A DNA stretch of 64,000 bases from DATBJG01 sp963790545 (GTDB lineage: Bacteria > Acidobacteriota > Vicinamibacteria > Vicinamibacterales > JAMQPK01): the NCBI GenBank assembly GCA_963790545.1, contig CAWBPA010000023.1, forward strand, positions 62,001 to 126,000, read 5' to 3'. Positions 33,276 to 41,516 of the stretch are shown piece after piece. How positions within the stretch are numbered: position 1 is the first letter of the stretch; each line of letters starts with the position of its first letter. Position numbers and translations under genes: made by a program. The notes under the pieces are model-generated. The model did no database searches. It worked only from the letters and a program-made list of their open reading frames with translations, and was not told the origin of the DNA.

Positions 33276-34358
33276 ATGACGATCCATGACGATGTACGCC
33301 CTGTTCGATCGGCCGAGCAACTCGACTGGCCGCGTCTCGCGTCGTACATCCGCGAGCATGCCGCCGTGCTCGGCATGGCCAGTGCGGATCTCACCCGTGA
33401 CATGGACGTGCAGCAATTTGCGGGCGGGCACTCGAACCTCACATATCGTCTGAGTTTCGGCGGCGACTCTGAGCTGGTGCTGCGTCGCGCGCCATTCGGC
33501 CCGGTGGCGCCGACGGCGCACGATATGGCCCGCGAATACCGTTGGCTCGCCGCGCTGCATCCGGGCTTCCCGTTGGCGCCGCGCCCGCACCTCCTTTGCG
33601 AGGATGTTGGCGTGCTTGGCGCCGTGTTCTATCTGATGGAGCGGCGGCACGGCTTTGTCGTGCGAGCCGAGGAGCCGCCCGTCCTGGTCGATCAACCCGA
33701 TCTCCGGCGGCGTGTCAGCGCTGCGATGGTCGACACGCTCGCGGATTTGCATGCGATCGACGTTCACCGACACGGCCTGTCCGCCCTCGGGAAGCCCGCA
33801 GGTTTCATGGCGCGCCAGGTTCGTGGATGGACCGAGCGCTGGCAACGAGCCAGGACGAGCGACATCGCCGACATGGATTCGGTGGCCGAATGGCTGCGGA
33901 CGCGCCTGCCAGGTGACCCGACGGTGCCGTCCGTCATCCACGGCGACTTCAAACTCGATAACGTCATGCTCGACACATCCGATCCGGGGCGGCTCGCGGC
34001 TGTGCTCGACTGGGAAATGTGCGCGCTCGGCGATCCGCTGGTCGATCTCGGAATCCTGCTGACGTACTGGTCGCATACCCGGCCCGGCGATGCAAACGAT
34101 GCGCTTGGCTCGGTCACGAGCCGACACGGCTGGTTCACCCGCGATGAGATCATCGATCGCTATGCACGGCGCACCGGACGTGACGTGTCGGACATCCGCT
34201 TCTACGAGACGTTCGCGACGTTCAAGGTGGCCGTGATCATTCAGCAGATCTACATCCGTTACGTGCACGGACAGACCGACGACCCGCGATTCGCACATTT
34301 CGGTGCCCGCGTCGAGCAACTGGCTCGCGAGGCGCGCGCGTTGTCGAGTCAACCATGA
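33276..34358 (+). CDS. APH-family phosphotransferase (LvaA / ACAD10-kinase-like)
   Basis: 360 residues with the aminoglycoside phosphotransferase fold. The N-lobe has FAGGHSNLTYRLSF and ELVLRRAPFG. The catalytic loop is VIHGDFKLDNVML, and LDWEMCALGDPLVDLG holds the metal-binding Asp. In acyl-CoA catabolic loci this subfamily phosphorylates the 4-hydroxyl of 4-hydroxyacyl-CoA (LvaA in Pseudomonas putida, the kinase domain of ACAD10/11). Linkage here to an ACAD11-like dehydrogenase (40286) supports that over drug resistance. ATG 33276 is chosen because the family match begins just after it. Confidence 0.88.
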   Translation: MTIHDDVRPVRSAEQLDWPRLASYIREHAAVLGMASADLTRDMDVQQFAGGHSNLTYRLSFGGDSELVLRRAPFGPVAPTAHDMAREYRWLAALHPGFPLAPRPHLLCEDVGVLGAVFYLMERRHGFVVRAEEPPVLVDQPDLRRRVSAAMVDTLADLHAIDVHRHGLSALGKPAGFMARQVRGWTERWQRARTSDIADMDSVAEWLRTRLPGDPTVPSVIHGDFKLDNVMLDTSDPGRLAAVLDWEMCALGDPLVDLGILLTYWSHTRPGDANDALGSVTSRHGWFTRDEIIDRYARRTGRDVSDIRFYETFATFKVAVIIQQIYIRYVHGQTDDPRFAHFGARVEQLAREARALSSQP

Positions 34359-34402
34359 CGCGCATACGGCCGCGACACTGACATGAGCCCACGCCCCCAT
34401 GC

Positions 34403-35059
34403 TCACTTTGCGCCGCGGCGAGACGGCTTGGCCGGCGCCAGCGATCGCGGCTGGCGGACGACGCCAGCAACCGCGAGATTGGCGATCTCGATGGCAGCCT
34501 GTTCGCTATTCAGCCGACCGCCCTGACGGAACCATCGCGGCAGCCACAGGATCATCCCGATGATGCTGAACGCCGCTACGGTTGGGTCGACGTCGCCCAG
34601 CCGTCCCTGGGCATCCAACTCCCGCAGGGTACCGCGGATCAGATCGAAATACGCGCGATTGAACTGCTTGATGCGCTTGCGCGCCACTGGAGGCAACGCC
34701 CGTACCTCGTCGATGAGCTGCGCTACCGCACCATGCGCTCGCGTCGAGATTTGGGCGTGCCGGACGACAATCTTCCGGAGACGCTCCTCGGGATCGGCGA
34801 TCGCATGTGCCGGCACCATGACCTCCTCGTACACGCGCTCGCTCCCGAACGTCATGATCTCGAAGAGCAGGGCTTCCTTGCTGGGGAAGTAGTGGTAGAG
34901 CCCGGCCTTCGTCATGTCCAGCGAGCGGGCGATATCGTTGACCGAAGTCGCATCGAAGCCGCGGTCGTGAAAGATCCGCGCGGCGGTGCGGAGGATCTCG
35001 GTGCGGCGCGCGTTGAGCCGAGAGTCCGGCACTCTTTTCGCTGATGGCTTCGCTGGCAT
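34403..35059 (-). CDS. TetR family transcriptional regulator
   Basis: About 218 residues from the start at 35059. The N-terminal helix-turn-helix is clear: ILRTAARIFHDRGFDATSVNDIARSLDMTKAGLYHYFPSKEALLFEI. The C-terminal ligand domain resembles acyl-CoA-responsive regulators of the FadR/PsrA/KstR2 type (ARKRIKQFNRAYFDLIRGTL). Its position in the middle of a fatty-acyl island suggests that it represses nearby genes. The palindrome at 43985-44000 is a candidate binding site. It is convergent with the phosphotransferase gene and divergent from the DUF3089 gene. Confidence 0.9.
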   Translation of the reverse strand: MPAKPSAKRVPDSRLNARRTEILRTAARIFHDRGFDATSVNDIARSLDMTKAGLYHYFPSKEALLFEIMTFGSERVYEEVMVPAHAIADPEERLRKIVVRHAQISTRAHGAVAQLIDEVRALPPVARKRIKQFNRAYFDLIRGTLRELDAQGRLGDVDPTVAAFSIIGMILWLPRWFRQGGRLNSEQAAIEIANLAVAGVVRQPRSLAPAKPSRRGAK

Positions 35060-35216
35060 CGGTCTATCCGCGAAAGTTCCGGGAGACTGGTGACTCGGGA
35101 TCCGCGATTCTGGATTGTATTGGCGATTCACGCGAAAAAGCACCAACACACTCAGAAATGACTGTTCGCGACCTCCGATCGCCCCGTGTTATGCTCCCGC
35201 GCAGCTGCACGACGAC

Positions 35217-36371
35217 ATGGTCACGATGAAGGGAAAGGTCGTATTGGCCCTCGTTCTCTGCGCCGCTGGCACCGCCGCCGCGCAAACGGTCGATTACGGT
35301 GATGCGGCGGCCTGGCTCTGCCGTCCGGGGCGGGCCGATGCGTGTGCCGTCGATATGACGTCGACGGTCATTCGCGCCGACGGCAGTATGACGCGCGAAG
35401 AGTGGAGCGCCGATCGCGACGCGCCCATCGACTGTTTTTACGTGTATCCGACCGTCTCGACCGACCCGACGCCGAACAGCGACATGTCTGCGGACGCGGC
35501 CGAGTTGAACGTCATTCGCCAGCAGTTCGCGCGGTTCGGATCGGTGTGCCGCCCGTACGCTCCGCTGTACCGTCAAGTCACGCTCGCCGGATTGCGCCGG
35601 ATGATTGCCGGGGCCGGTGGGACTCCGCTCGGGGGCGGGATGCAGCTCGAGGATGTGCGGAACGCGTGGAGACACTACCTCGAGCACGATAATCGCGGCC
35701 GTGGCGTCGTCATTGTCGGTCACTCGCAGGGCTCGTTCATCCTCGCGGAGCTCATTCGCCAGGAGATCGACGGTAAGCCGATCCAGTCGCGGATCGTCTC
35801 GGCAATCCTCCTGGGCGCAACACTCTCCGTCCCCCGTGGGAAGGACGTCGGCGGTACATTCCAGCAGATGCCAGTCTGTCGTTCGGCGGGGCAAACCGGC
35901 TGTGTCATCAGCTACGTCTCGTTCCGTTCAACGGCGCCGCCACCCTCCAATTCGCGGTTTGGACGAGTCTCGGATGGGAACATGAGTGCCATCTGCACCA
36001 ACCCGGCAGCGCTTGCCGGCGGGACGGCCGACCTGCACGCCTACCTTTCGACAGCCGGTTCCACCATCACGGCGACCACGAAGCCACGACCATGGGTTAT
36101 CCCGGAACGCGCGGTCGAGACGCCGTGGGTGAGCGTTCCCGGTCTCCTGACGGCGCGCTGCACCGCCAACGAGTACGCCACCTACCTGGAAATCACCGTG
36201 AACGGCGATCCAGCCGATCCGCGCGCGGACGACATCGTCGGCGATCTGTTCGCGGGCGGCCAGATGTTGCCGGACTGGGGCCTGCACCTCATCGACGTCA
36301 ATCTCGCCATCGGCAACCTGATCGACATCGTCCGCCAGCAGTCGAAGACCTGGATCTCGCGGTCTCGCTAA
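35217..36371 (+). CDS. DUF3089 alpha/beta hydrolase, exported
   Basis: About 384 residues with a signal peptide (MKGKVVLALVLCAAGTAAAQ, starting at 35226; ATG 35217 is three codons earlier). DUF3089 features are the early DCFYVYPTVSTDPTPNSDM block and the nucleophile elbow VGHSQGSFIL. It continues with ILLGATLSVPRGKDVGGTFQ, four or more Cys residues and a C-terminal WGLHLIDVNLAIGNLIDIV. Family members are probable lipases or esterases of unknown substrate. It is divergent from the TetR gene and ends before a composite REP element. Confidence 0.85.
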   Translation: MVTMKGKVVLALVLCAAGTAAAQTVDYGDAAAWLCRPGRADACAVDMTSTVIRADGSMTREEWSADRDAPIDCFYVYPTVSTDPTPNSDMSADAAELNVIRQQFARFGSVCRPYAPLYRQVTLAGLRRMIAGAGGTPLGGGMQLEDVRNAWRHYLEHDNRGRGVVIVGHSQGSFILAELIRQEIDGKPIQSRIVSAILLGATLSVPRGKDVGGTFQQMPVCRSAGQTGCVISYVSFRSTAPPPSNSRFGRVSDGNMSAICTNPAALAGGTADLHAYLSTAGSTITATTKPRPWVIPERAVETPWVSVPGLLTARCTANEYATYLEITVNGDPADPRADDIVGDLFAGGQMLPDWGLHLIDVNLAIGNLIDIVRQQSKTWISRSR

Positions 36372-36400
36372 CCGGCGTCCCCTCTCCAGGAAATTGGTTC

Positions 36401-36476
36401 CGCGGGGCTAACCAGCCTCCGCCAAGGCTACGGCGGTCCGCCGAAGCTTCAGCGAAGGCGGAAGCCCCCGCGCTAC
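36401..36476. repeat. Composite REP-like element
   Basis: Outer arms GCGGGGCT / GCCCCCGCGCTAC enclose the same inner palindrome (CCAGCCTCCGCCAAGGCT and complement) found at 14464-14541. It lies between the convergent DUF3089 and oxidoreductase genes. Confidence 0.8.
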
Positions 36477-36513
36477 GTTCTCGTCGCCTAGTCGCGTTTG
36501 GTTCGAGCGGGGC

Positions 36514-37531
36514 TCATTGGCGACGTGTCGGATCGGGCGAGACACGAACCAGGAGTTTGCCGAAATTCCGGCCCTCGAGCAGCCCGGCGAATGCCTCCGG
36601 TGCGGCGTCGAGACCATCTACGATGTCTTCGCGATAGAGAAGGTCGCCACTTCGCAGCCAGCTGGCGCAGTCGTGGATGAATGCATCGAACCGATGAAAG
36701 TGATCGAAGATGAGGAAGCCTTCGATGCGCGCGCGATTGACGAGCAGCGGCGCCAGGTTTGGGCCGGGCGGCACCGGTGTGCGGTTGTATCTGCGAGATC
36801 AGTCCACACAGCGGAATCCGCGCGCCGACGTTGATCAATCCGAGCACGGCCTCGAGCACGGGGCCGGCGACATTGTCAAAATAGACATCGATCCCCTTGG
36901 GGCACGCCGCGCGCAGCTCACGCCGGAGATCATCGTTCCGATGGTTGACAGCCGCGTCGAATCGCAGCTCGTTCACGACATAGTCGCACTTCTCTTTCGT
37001 GCCCGCGACGCCTACCACGCGACATCCCTTCAGTCGCGCGATCTGCCCGGCAATTGACCCGACGGCGCCCGACGCTGCCGACACGACGAACGTCTCACCA
37101 TCCTGAACTTTGCCGATGTCGATGACACCGACATAGGCGGTCAGCCCCGGCATCCCAAGTACACCGAGCGCCGTCGAGATGGGGGCGAGCTTCGGGTCGA
37201 GCTTGCGCAAGCCTGTCGGCGGGGACGAGGCAAACTGCTGCCATCCGTCCATGCCGACGACGAAGTCGCCCTTCGCGAACGACGGATGGCGTGACTCGAC
37301 GACCTCGCTGACGGTGCCACCCACCATCAGCCCGCCAACCTCGACGGACGGCGCGTAGGAGCGAACCGCGCTCATTCGCCCGCGCATGTACGGGTCGAGT
37401 GAGAGGTACACAGTCCGCCGCAGCACCTCACCGTCTTGCGCGATCGGCAGCGGCGCATCGACGATCGAGAAGTCGTCTGCTGTGGGTGCGCCCACGGGAC
37501 GCTGTTTGAGATGGACGCGACGATTCATCAT
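36514..37531 (-). CDS. NADP-dependent oxidoreductase (CurA/PTGR-like MDR), single frameshift
   Basis: The start at 37531 leads into a zinc-free medium-chain reductase: LKQRPVGAPTADDFSIVD, LSLDPYMRGRMS, GLTAYVGVIDIGKVQDGETFVVSAASGAVGS and FDNVAGPVLEAVLGLI. One extra base near 36790 breaks the frame. The shifted frame gives YNRTPVPPGPNLAPLL, RIEGFLIFDH and GRNFGKLLVRVSPDP to a stop at 36514. Repaired length is ~338 residues, normal for the family, which reduces the double bond of 2-enals or enones. Probably a sequencing indel. It lies downstream of the MaoC gene on the same strand. Confidence 0.85.
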
Positions 37532-37577
37532 AGCGATCGGGGTTGACAGTTTCTCCTACACTGCCGGCGGTGCGGCC

Positions 37578-37636
37578 GTAGCGCAGGCCTTCAGGCCTGC
37601 TTTGAGGCGCTGGGCAGGTCTAAAGACCTGCGCTAC
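37578..37636. repeat. Double-hairpin REP-like element with perfect GTAGCGC / GCGCTAC arms
   Basis: Perfect outer arms GTAGCGC and GCGCTAC flank two internal hairpins: CAGGCC-TTCA-GGCCTG and CAGGTCT-AA-AGACCTG. This is the clearest member of the dispersed family and shows that single hairpins elsewhere are half-elements. Confidence 0.85.
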
Positions 37637-37668
37637 GAACGATCTTGCAACCCACTCTAATCTAAGCG

Positions 37669-38124
37669 TTACATGTAATAGCGCACGATCCATTCGGCGA
37701 CGCAACACGGCTTCGTCTCGTCCTGGCGCTCGAGGGTGACCGACCACGTCACATCGACGGCGTCGCCGTGGCGTTCGACGGCGAGCGGGGTAAATCGACC
37801 ACGCACCCGGGATCCTGATGGAACGGGCGAGGTGAAGCGCACGCGATTCATCCCGTAATTGATTGCCATCCGGATACCCGAGAGCCGAATCGATTGCCGA
37901 AGCAGTGTGGGCGCGAGCGACAGTGTGAGAAAGCCGTGCGCGATGGTCGTGGCGAACGGGGATTCGCCAGCAGCCCGCGATACGTCCACGTGAATCCACT
38001 GGCGGTCGTCGGTGGCCTCGGCGAAAGCGTCTATGCGCGCCTGAGTCATCGCAATCCAGTCGCTGACGGCAATCTCTTCGCCCAGGCGACCTTCAAGGCG
38101 CTCGATGTCGTCGATCTCGATCAT
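37669..38124 (-). CDS. MaoC-like hydratase
   Basis: The 151-residue hotdog protein carries the (R)-specific enoyl-CoA hydratase motif: TQARIDAFAEATDDRQWIHVD, with the catalytic Asp/His, then ATTIAHGFLTLSLAPTLL. It hydrates trans-2-enoyl-CoA to (R)-3-hydroxyacyl-CoA. The start at 38124 overlaps the stop of the upstream multifunctional enzyme as ATGA, so both are made together. At ~150 residues it is a single-domain member. Confidence 0.9.
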   Translation of the reverse strand: MIEIDDIERLEGRLGEEIAVSDWIAMTQARIDAFAEATDDRQWIHVDVSRAAGESPFATTIAHGFLTLSLAPTLLRQSIRLSGIRMAINYGMNRVRFTSPVPSGSRVRGRFTPLAVERHGDAVDVTWSVTLERQDETKPCCVAEWIVRYYM

Positions 38125-40265
38125 GTCGCCGTCGGCTCCGGGTGCACCACCGAGTGGAACCCATGGCCCTCCGCCACGAGGCGTTCGATGATCGGTGCGG
38201 GGCGCCAGTAGTCGCCGAACCTCGCGCGGTACTCTTGAATCCGGGCGAGAATGACCGGCAGGCCGACCGTGTCGGCGTAGAACATCGGGCCGCCGCGATA
38301 TCGCGGGAAGCCGAACCCGTAGCTGTAGATGACATCGATGTCGCCCGCCCGGCTCGCGTACCCCTCCTCCAGAACACGCGCGCCCTCGTTGGCGAGCGCC
38401 GTCGTGATTCGCGCGATGATTTCGTCGTCGGCAACCGGCCGGCGCGCGATTCCGCGGCGCGCCGCCGCTTCCTCGGCCAGACTGTCGATCAGAGGATCGG
38501 GAATGCGGTCGCGGCTTCCAGACTCGTAGCGGTACCAACCGGCTCCCGTTTTCTGTCCGTACCTGCCCATTTCGAACAACCGATCCGGAATCTCCGACTG
38601 CGGTCCGTCGGCCCGAGTCTTTCCAAGGGATCGCAGGTACTGCCGAATCCGCGCGCCCACATCAATACCGGCGATATCCTGCATGCCGAACGGACCAACC
38701 GGCATCCCGAACGCCGTGAGCACACCATCGATCTGCGGGACGCTGGCGCCTTCCTCGAGCAAGAGATACGCCTCGCGGACGTAATACGCGAGCATTCGGT
38801 TGGCGACGAATCCGAAGCAGTTGCCGACGACCACACCCACTTTGCGGAGTCGTTTTGCCAGATCCAGGGAGGTCGCGATCGTCTCGGCGCTCGTCTCGCG
38901 CCCGCGGACGATCTCGACGAGCTTCATCACGTTCGCCGGACTGAAGAAATGATGACCGATCACGCTCGGAGGACGACCGCTGGCGCGCGCGAACTCGTCG
39001 ATGTCGAGCGTCGACGTGTTCGTGGCGAGGATGCACTCGGGCGCGGTCACCCGTCCGAGGTCGGCGAACGTCTGCTTTTTGAGGTCCATGTCCTCAAACA
39101 CCGCTTCGACGACGATATCGATCTGATCGAACCCGTCGTAGGTCGTCACCGGGGTGATGAGCTGCATCGCCCGCTCGAAGGCCTCTTGGGTCATCCGACC
39201 TTTCGCCACCGATGACTGGTAGTTGCGCCGGATGGTCATGAGCCCGCGATCGAGTGCCGCCCGGTCGATCTCCTTCAGCAGCACAGGAATGCCGGCATTG
39301 ACATAAGTCATCGCAATGCCGCCGCCCATCGTGCCTGCACCGACGACCGCCGCACGCGCCACATGCCGCTTTGGCGTCCCGCGTGGCACGTCGTGGACCT
39401 TTGCCGCCTCGCGCTCAGCGAAGAACAGATGGCGCAGCGCTTTCGACTCGATCGAGACGACACGCTCGGCGAACAGCTCGCGTTCCCGTCGCGACCCGTC
39501 CTCGAACGATCGTGTCAGACCGGCCTCAATTGCATCGACCGCCGCGTGCGCGGCGACCGTCGCCCGGCTCATCGGCCCCAGCGTCGTCCGCATCTCGTCG
39601 CAGGCGGCGATGCCGATCGCGGGATCATCAATCTGGTCGCGCCGATCCCGTGTCTTCCGCACCTCGTGGGTTGCGGCGCGTTCCTTCGCAAACGCGATCG
39701 CGGCGGTGCGGAGGTCGTCGTCCACGATGCGATCGATGAGACCGGCCGTCAGCGCCTGCGACGCGGTAATGGGTTGGCCGTTGGTGCACATGCGCAGGGC
39801 TAACGCTGGCCCGCACAGCCGTGGCAGTCGCTGCGTTCCTCCAGCACCCGGAATGATGCCGAGCAGCACCTCGGGCTGCCCGACTCGCGCCTCGCGCTCG
39901 GCCACGCGGTAGTGGCATGCCATCGCCACCTCATGGCCTCCACCGAGCGCATGGCCATGAATGGCCGCCACGATCGGCTTGGCACAATCCTCGAGGCGAC
40001 CGAGCAGCGCATGGATGCCGGCCGATCGCTGCAGCGACTGGTCCGGCGTCTCGAGCCGGTCAAAGGCTTTGATGTCTGCACCGGCGATGAACGTCGCGCC
40101 TGCCCCGATGAGCACGACGGCGTCAGCGTGAGCGTCCGCTGCGGCCCGGGCGACTGCCTGATCGAGGGCCGCCCACACGTCGGCGCTCAGCGCGTTCACG
40201 GGAGGGTTGTCGATCGTCACCACTGCGACACGATCGACCACATCGTACCGAACCAGGTGCGTCAT
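38121..40265 (-). CDS. Enoyl-CoA hydratase / 3-hydroxyacyl-CoA dehydrogenase fusion (FadB/FadJ type)
   Basis: This 714-residue protein fuses two beta-oxidation activities. Residues ~1-190 are a crotonase domain (NPPVNALSADVW; oxyanion segments GAGATFIAGADIKAF and HGHALGGGHEVAMAC). Then, from ~300, comes the Rossmann domain (AAVVGAGTMGGGIAMTYVNAGIPV) with ILATNTSTLDIDEFA and HHFFSPANVMKLVEIV. The C-terminal 3HCDH domains contain ANRMLAYYVREAYLL. It turns enoyl-CoA into 3-ketoacyl-CoA. It starts 20 nt from the divergent acyl-CoA dehydrogenase at 40286 and is translationally coupled to the MaoC gene. The thiolase partner is at 32023. Confidence 0.94.
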   Translation of the reverse strand: MTHLVRYDVVDRVAVVTIDNPPVNALSADVWAALDQAVARAAADAHADAVVLIGAGATFIAGADIKAFDRLETPDQSLQRSAGIHALLGRLEDCAKPIVAAIHGHALGGGHEVAMACHYRVAEREARVGQPEVLLGIIPGAGGTQRLPRLCGPALALRMCTNGQPITASQALTAGLIDRIVDDDLRTAAIAFAKERAATHEVRKTRDRRDQIDDPAIGIAACDEMRTTLGPMSRATVAAHAAVDAIEAGLTRSFEDGSRRERELFAERVVSIESKALRHLFFAEREAAKVHDVPRGTPKRHVARAAVVGAGTMGGGIAMTYVNAGIPVLLKEIDRAALDRGLMTIRRNYQSSVAKGRMTQEAFERAMQLITPVTTYDGFDQIDIVVEAVFEDMDLKKQTFADLGRVTAPECILATNTSTLDIDEFARASGRPPSVIGHHFFSPANVMKLVEIVRGRETSAETIATSLDLAKRLRKVGVVVGNCFGFVANRMLAYYVREAYLLLEEGASVPQIDGVLTAFGMPVGPFGMQDIAGIDVGARIRQYLRSLGKTRADGPQSEIPDRLFEMGRYGQKTGAGWYRYESGSRDRIPDPLIDSLAEEAAARRGIARRPVADDEIIARITTALANEGARVLEEGYASRAGDIDVIYSYGFGFPRYRGGPMFYADTVGLPVILARIQEYRARFGDYWRPAPIIERLVAEGHGFHSVVHPEPTAT

Positions 40266-40285
40266 AGATCCACTATCATCCTCAC

Positions 40286-41500
40286 ATGAACTTCAGGCGG
40301 TCGGAGCGGTCCGAAGCGCTCGCCCAACGGCTCATCGCGTTCATGGACGAGCACGTCTACCCCAACGAGGCGACGTTCCGCCAACAGATCGCCGGCGGCG
40401 ATCGCTGGGAGCCCACGGCGATTGTCGAAGAGCTGAAGACGAAGGCGCGTGCAGCCGGGCTCTGGAATTTGTTCCTGCCCGAGAGCCAATACGGCGCTGG
40501 GTTGACCAACAGCGAGTACGCGCCGCTCTGCGAGATCATGGGACGCTCGTCGTTTGCGCCGGAAGTCTTCAACTGCTCGGCGCCCGATACGGGCAACATG
40601 GAAGTGCTCGTGCGATACGGAACGGCTGAGCAGCGAACCCGGTGGCTCGAGCCGCTCCTCGCGGGCTCGATCAGATCCTGTTTCGCGATGACCGAACCGG
40701 CGGTCGCCTCGTCGGACGCCACGAACATCACGGCGAGCATCGTTCGAGACGGTGACACCTACGTGCTCAACGGCCACAAATGGTGGATCTCCGGCGCCGG
40801 GGATCTCCGGTGCCGACTCGCGATCTTCATGGGGAAGACTGACCCCACGGCACCGAAGCACAAACAACAGTCGATGATCCTCGTTCCGATGGATGCGCCC
40901 GGAATCACCGTGCGTCGCATGCTGTCTGTATTCGGGTATGACGACGCGCCGCACGGGCACGCGGAGATTCTGTTCGAGAATGTCCGAGTACCGGCGTCGA
41001 ACATGCTGCTCGACGAGGGGCGCGGCTTCGAAATCGCGCAAGGACGACTCGGGCCAGGCCGCATCCATCACTGCATGCGCCTCATCGGGCGCGCCGAGCG
41101 GGCGCTCGACGCGATGTGCCGCCGGGTAACGTCGCGCGTGGCATTCGGCAAGCCGCTCGCCGAGCAGGGAACGATTCGCGCCGACATCGCCGAGTCGCGA
41201 CTCGAAATCGAGCAGGCACGCCTGTTGACGCTCAAAGCCGCTCACCTGATGGATACCGCCGGCAACAAGGCCGCGCGTGGCGAAATCGCGATGATCAAGG
41301 TCGTGGTGCCACGCATGGCGCTGCGCGTGATCGACCGTGCCATTCAGGCGCATGGTGCCGCCGGCGTGTCTGAAGATTTCGGGTTGGCCTCGGCGTGGGC
41401 CCACGCCCGGACGATCCGCCTGGCCGACGGTCCCGACGAAGTGCATCGGGAAGCGATCGCGAAACTGGAGTTGGCGAAGGTGGATCAACGCGAGGGCTGA
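40286..41500 (+). CDS. Acyl-CoA dehydrogenase, ACAD10/11 (LvaC)-like
   Basis: The 404-residue flavoenzyme has FAMTEPAVASSDATNITASI (FAD-binding segment), NGHKWWISGAGD, GRIHHCMRLIGRAERALD and the Glu-containing RLADGPDEVHREAIAKLEL near the C-terminus. This last block and the N-terminal plan fit the ACAD10/11 subgroup. That subgroup handles 4-hydroxyacyl-CoA after phosphorylation by an APH-type kinase; such a kinase is encoded at 33276. The ATG at 40286 is 20 nt from the divergent fused hydratase/dehydrogenase gene. Its stop lies inside a REP-like hairpin. Confidence 0.9.
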   Translation: MNFRRSERSEALAQRLIAFMDEHVYPNEATFRQQIAGGDRWEPTAIVEELKTKARAAGLWNLFLPESQYGAGLTNSEYAPLCEIMGRSSFAPEVFNCSAPDTGNMEVLVRYGTAEQRTRWLEPLLAGSIRSCFAMTEPAVASSDATNITASIVRDGDTYVLNGHKWWISGAGDLRCRLAIFMGKTDPTAPKHKQQSMILVPMDAPGITVRRMLSVFGYDDAPHGHAEILFENVRVPASNMLLDEGRGFEIAQGRLGPGRIHHCMRLIGRAERALDAMCRRVTSRVAFGKPLAEQGTIRADIAESRLEIEQARLLTLKAAHLMDTAGNKAARGEIAMIKVVVPRMALRVIDRAIQAHGAAGVSEDFGLASAWAHARTIRLADGPDEVHREAIAKLELAKVDQREG

Positions 41501-41516
41501 CGCCCCCGCGCTACGA
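41489..41516. repeat. REP-like hairpin overlapping two gene ends
   Basis: GCGAGGGC-TGAC-GCCCCCGCGCTAC overlaps the stop of the acyl-CoA dehydrogenase (41500) and reaches the stop of the convergent CoA ligase (41511). It belongs to the GCGCTAC-ended family. Confidence 0.7.

Noticed and set aside
33276..34358. Aminoglycoside resistance gene
   Set aside because: The subfamily motifs and the acyl-CoA neighbourhood point to a catabolic phosphotransferase.
33204..34406. 400-codon minus-strand frame opposite the phosphotransferase
   Set aside because: It is a near-exact antisense of a well-supported kinase gene, with no domain of its own.
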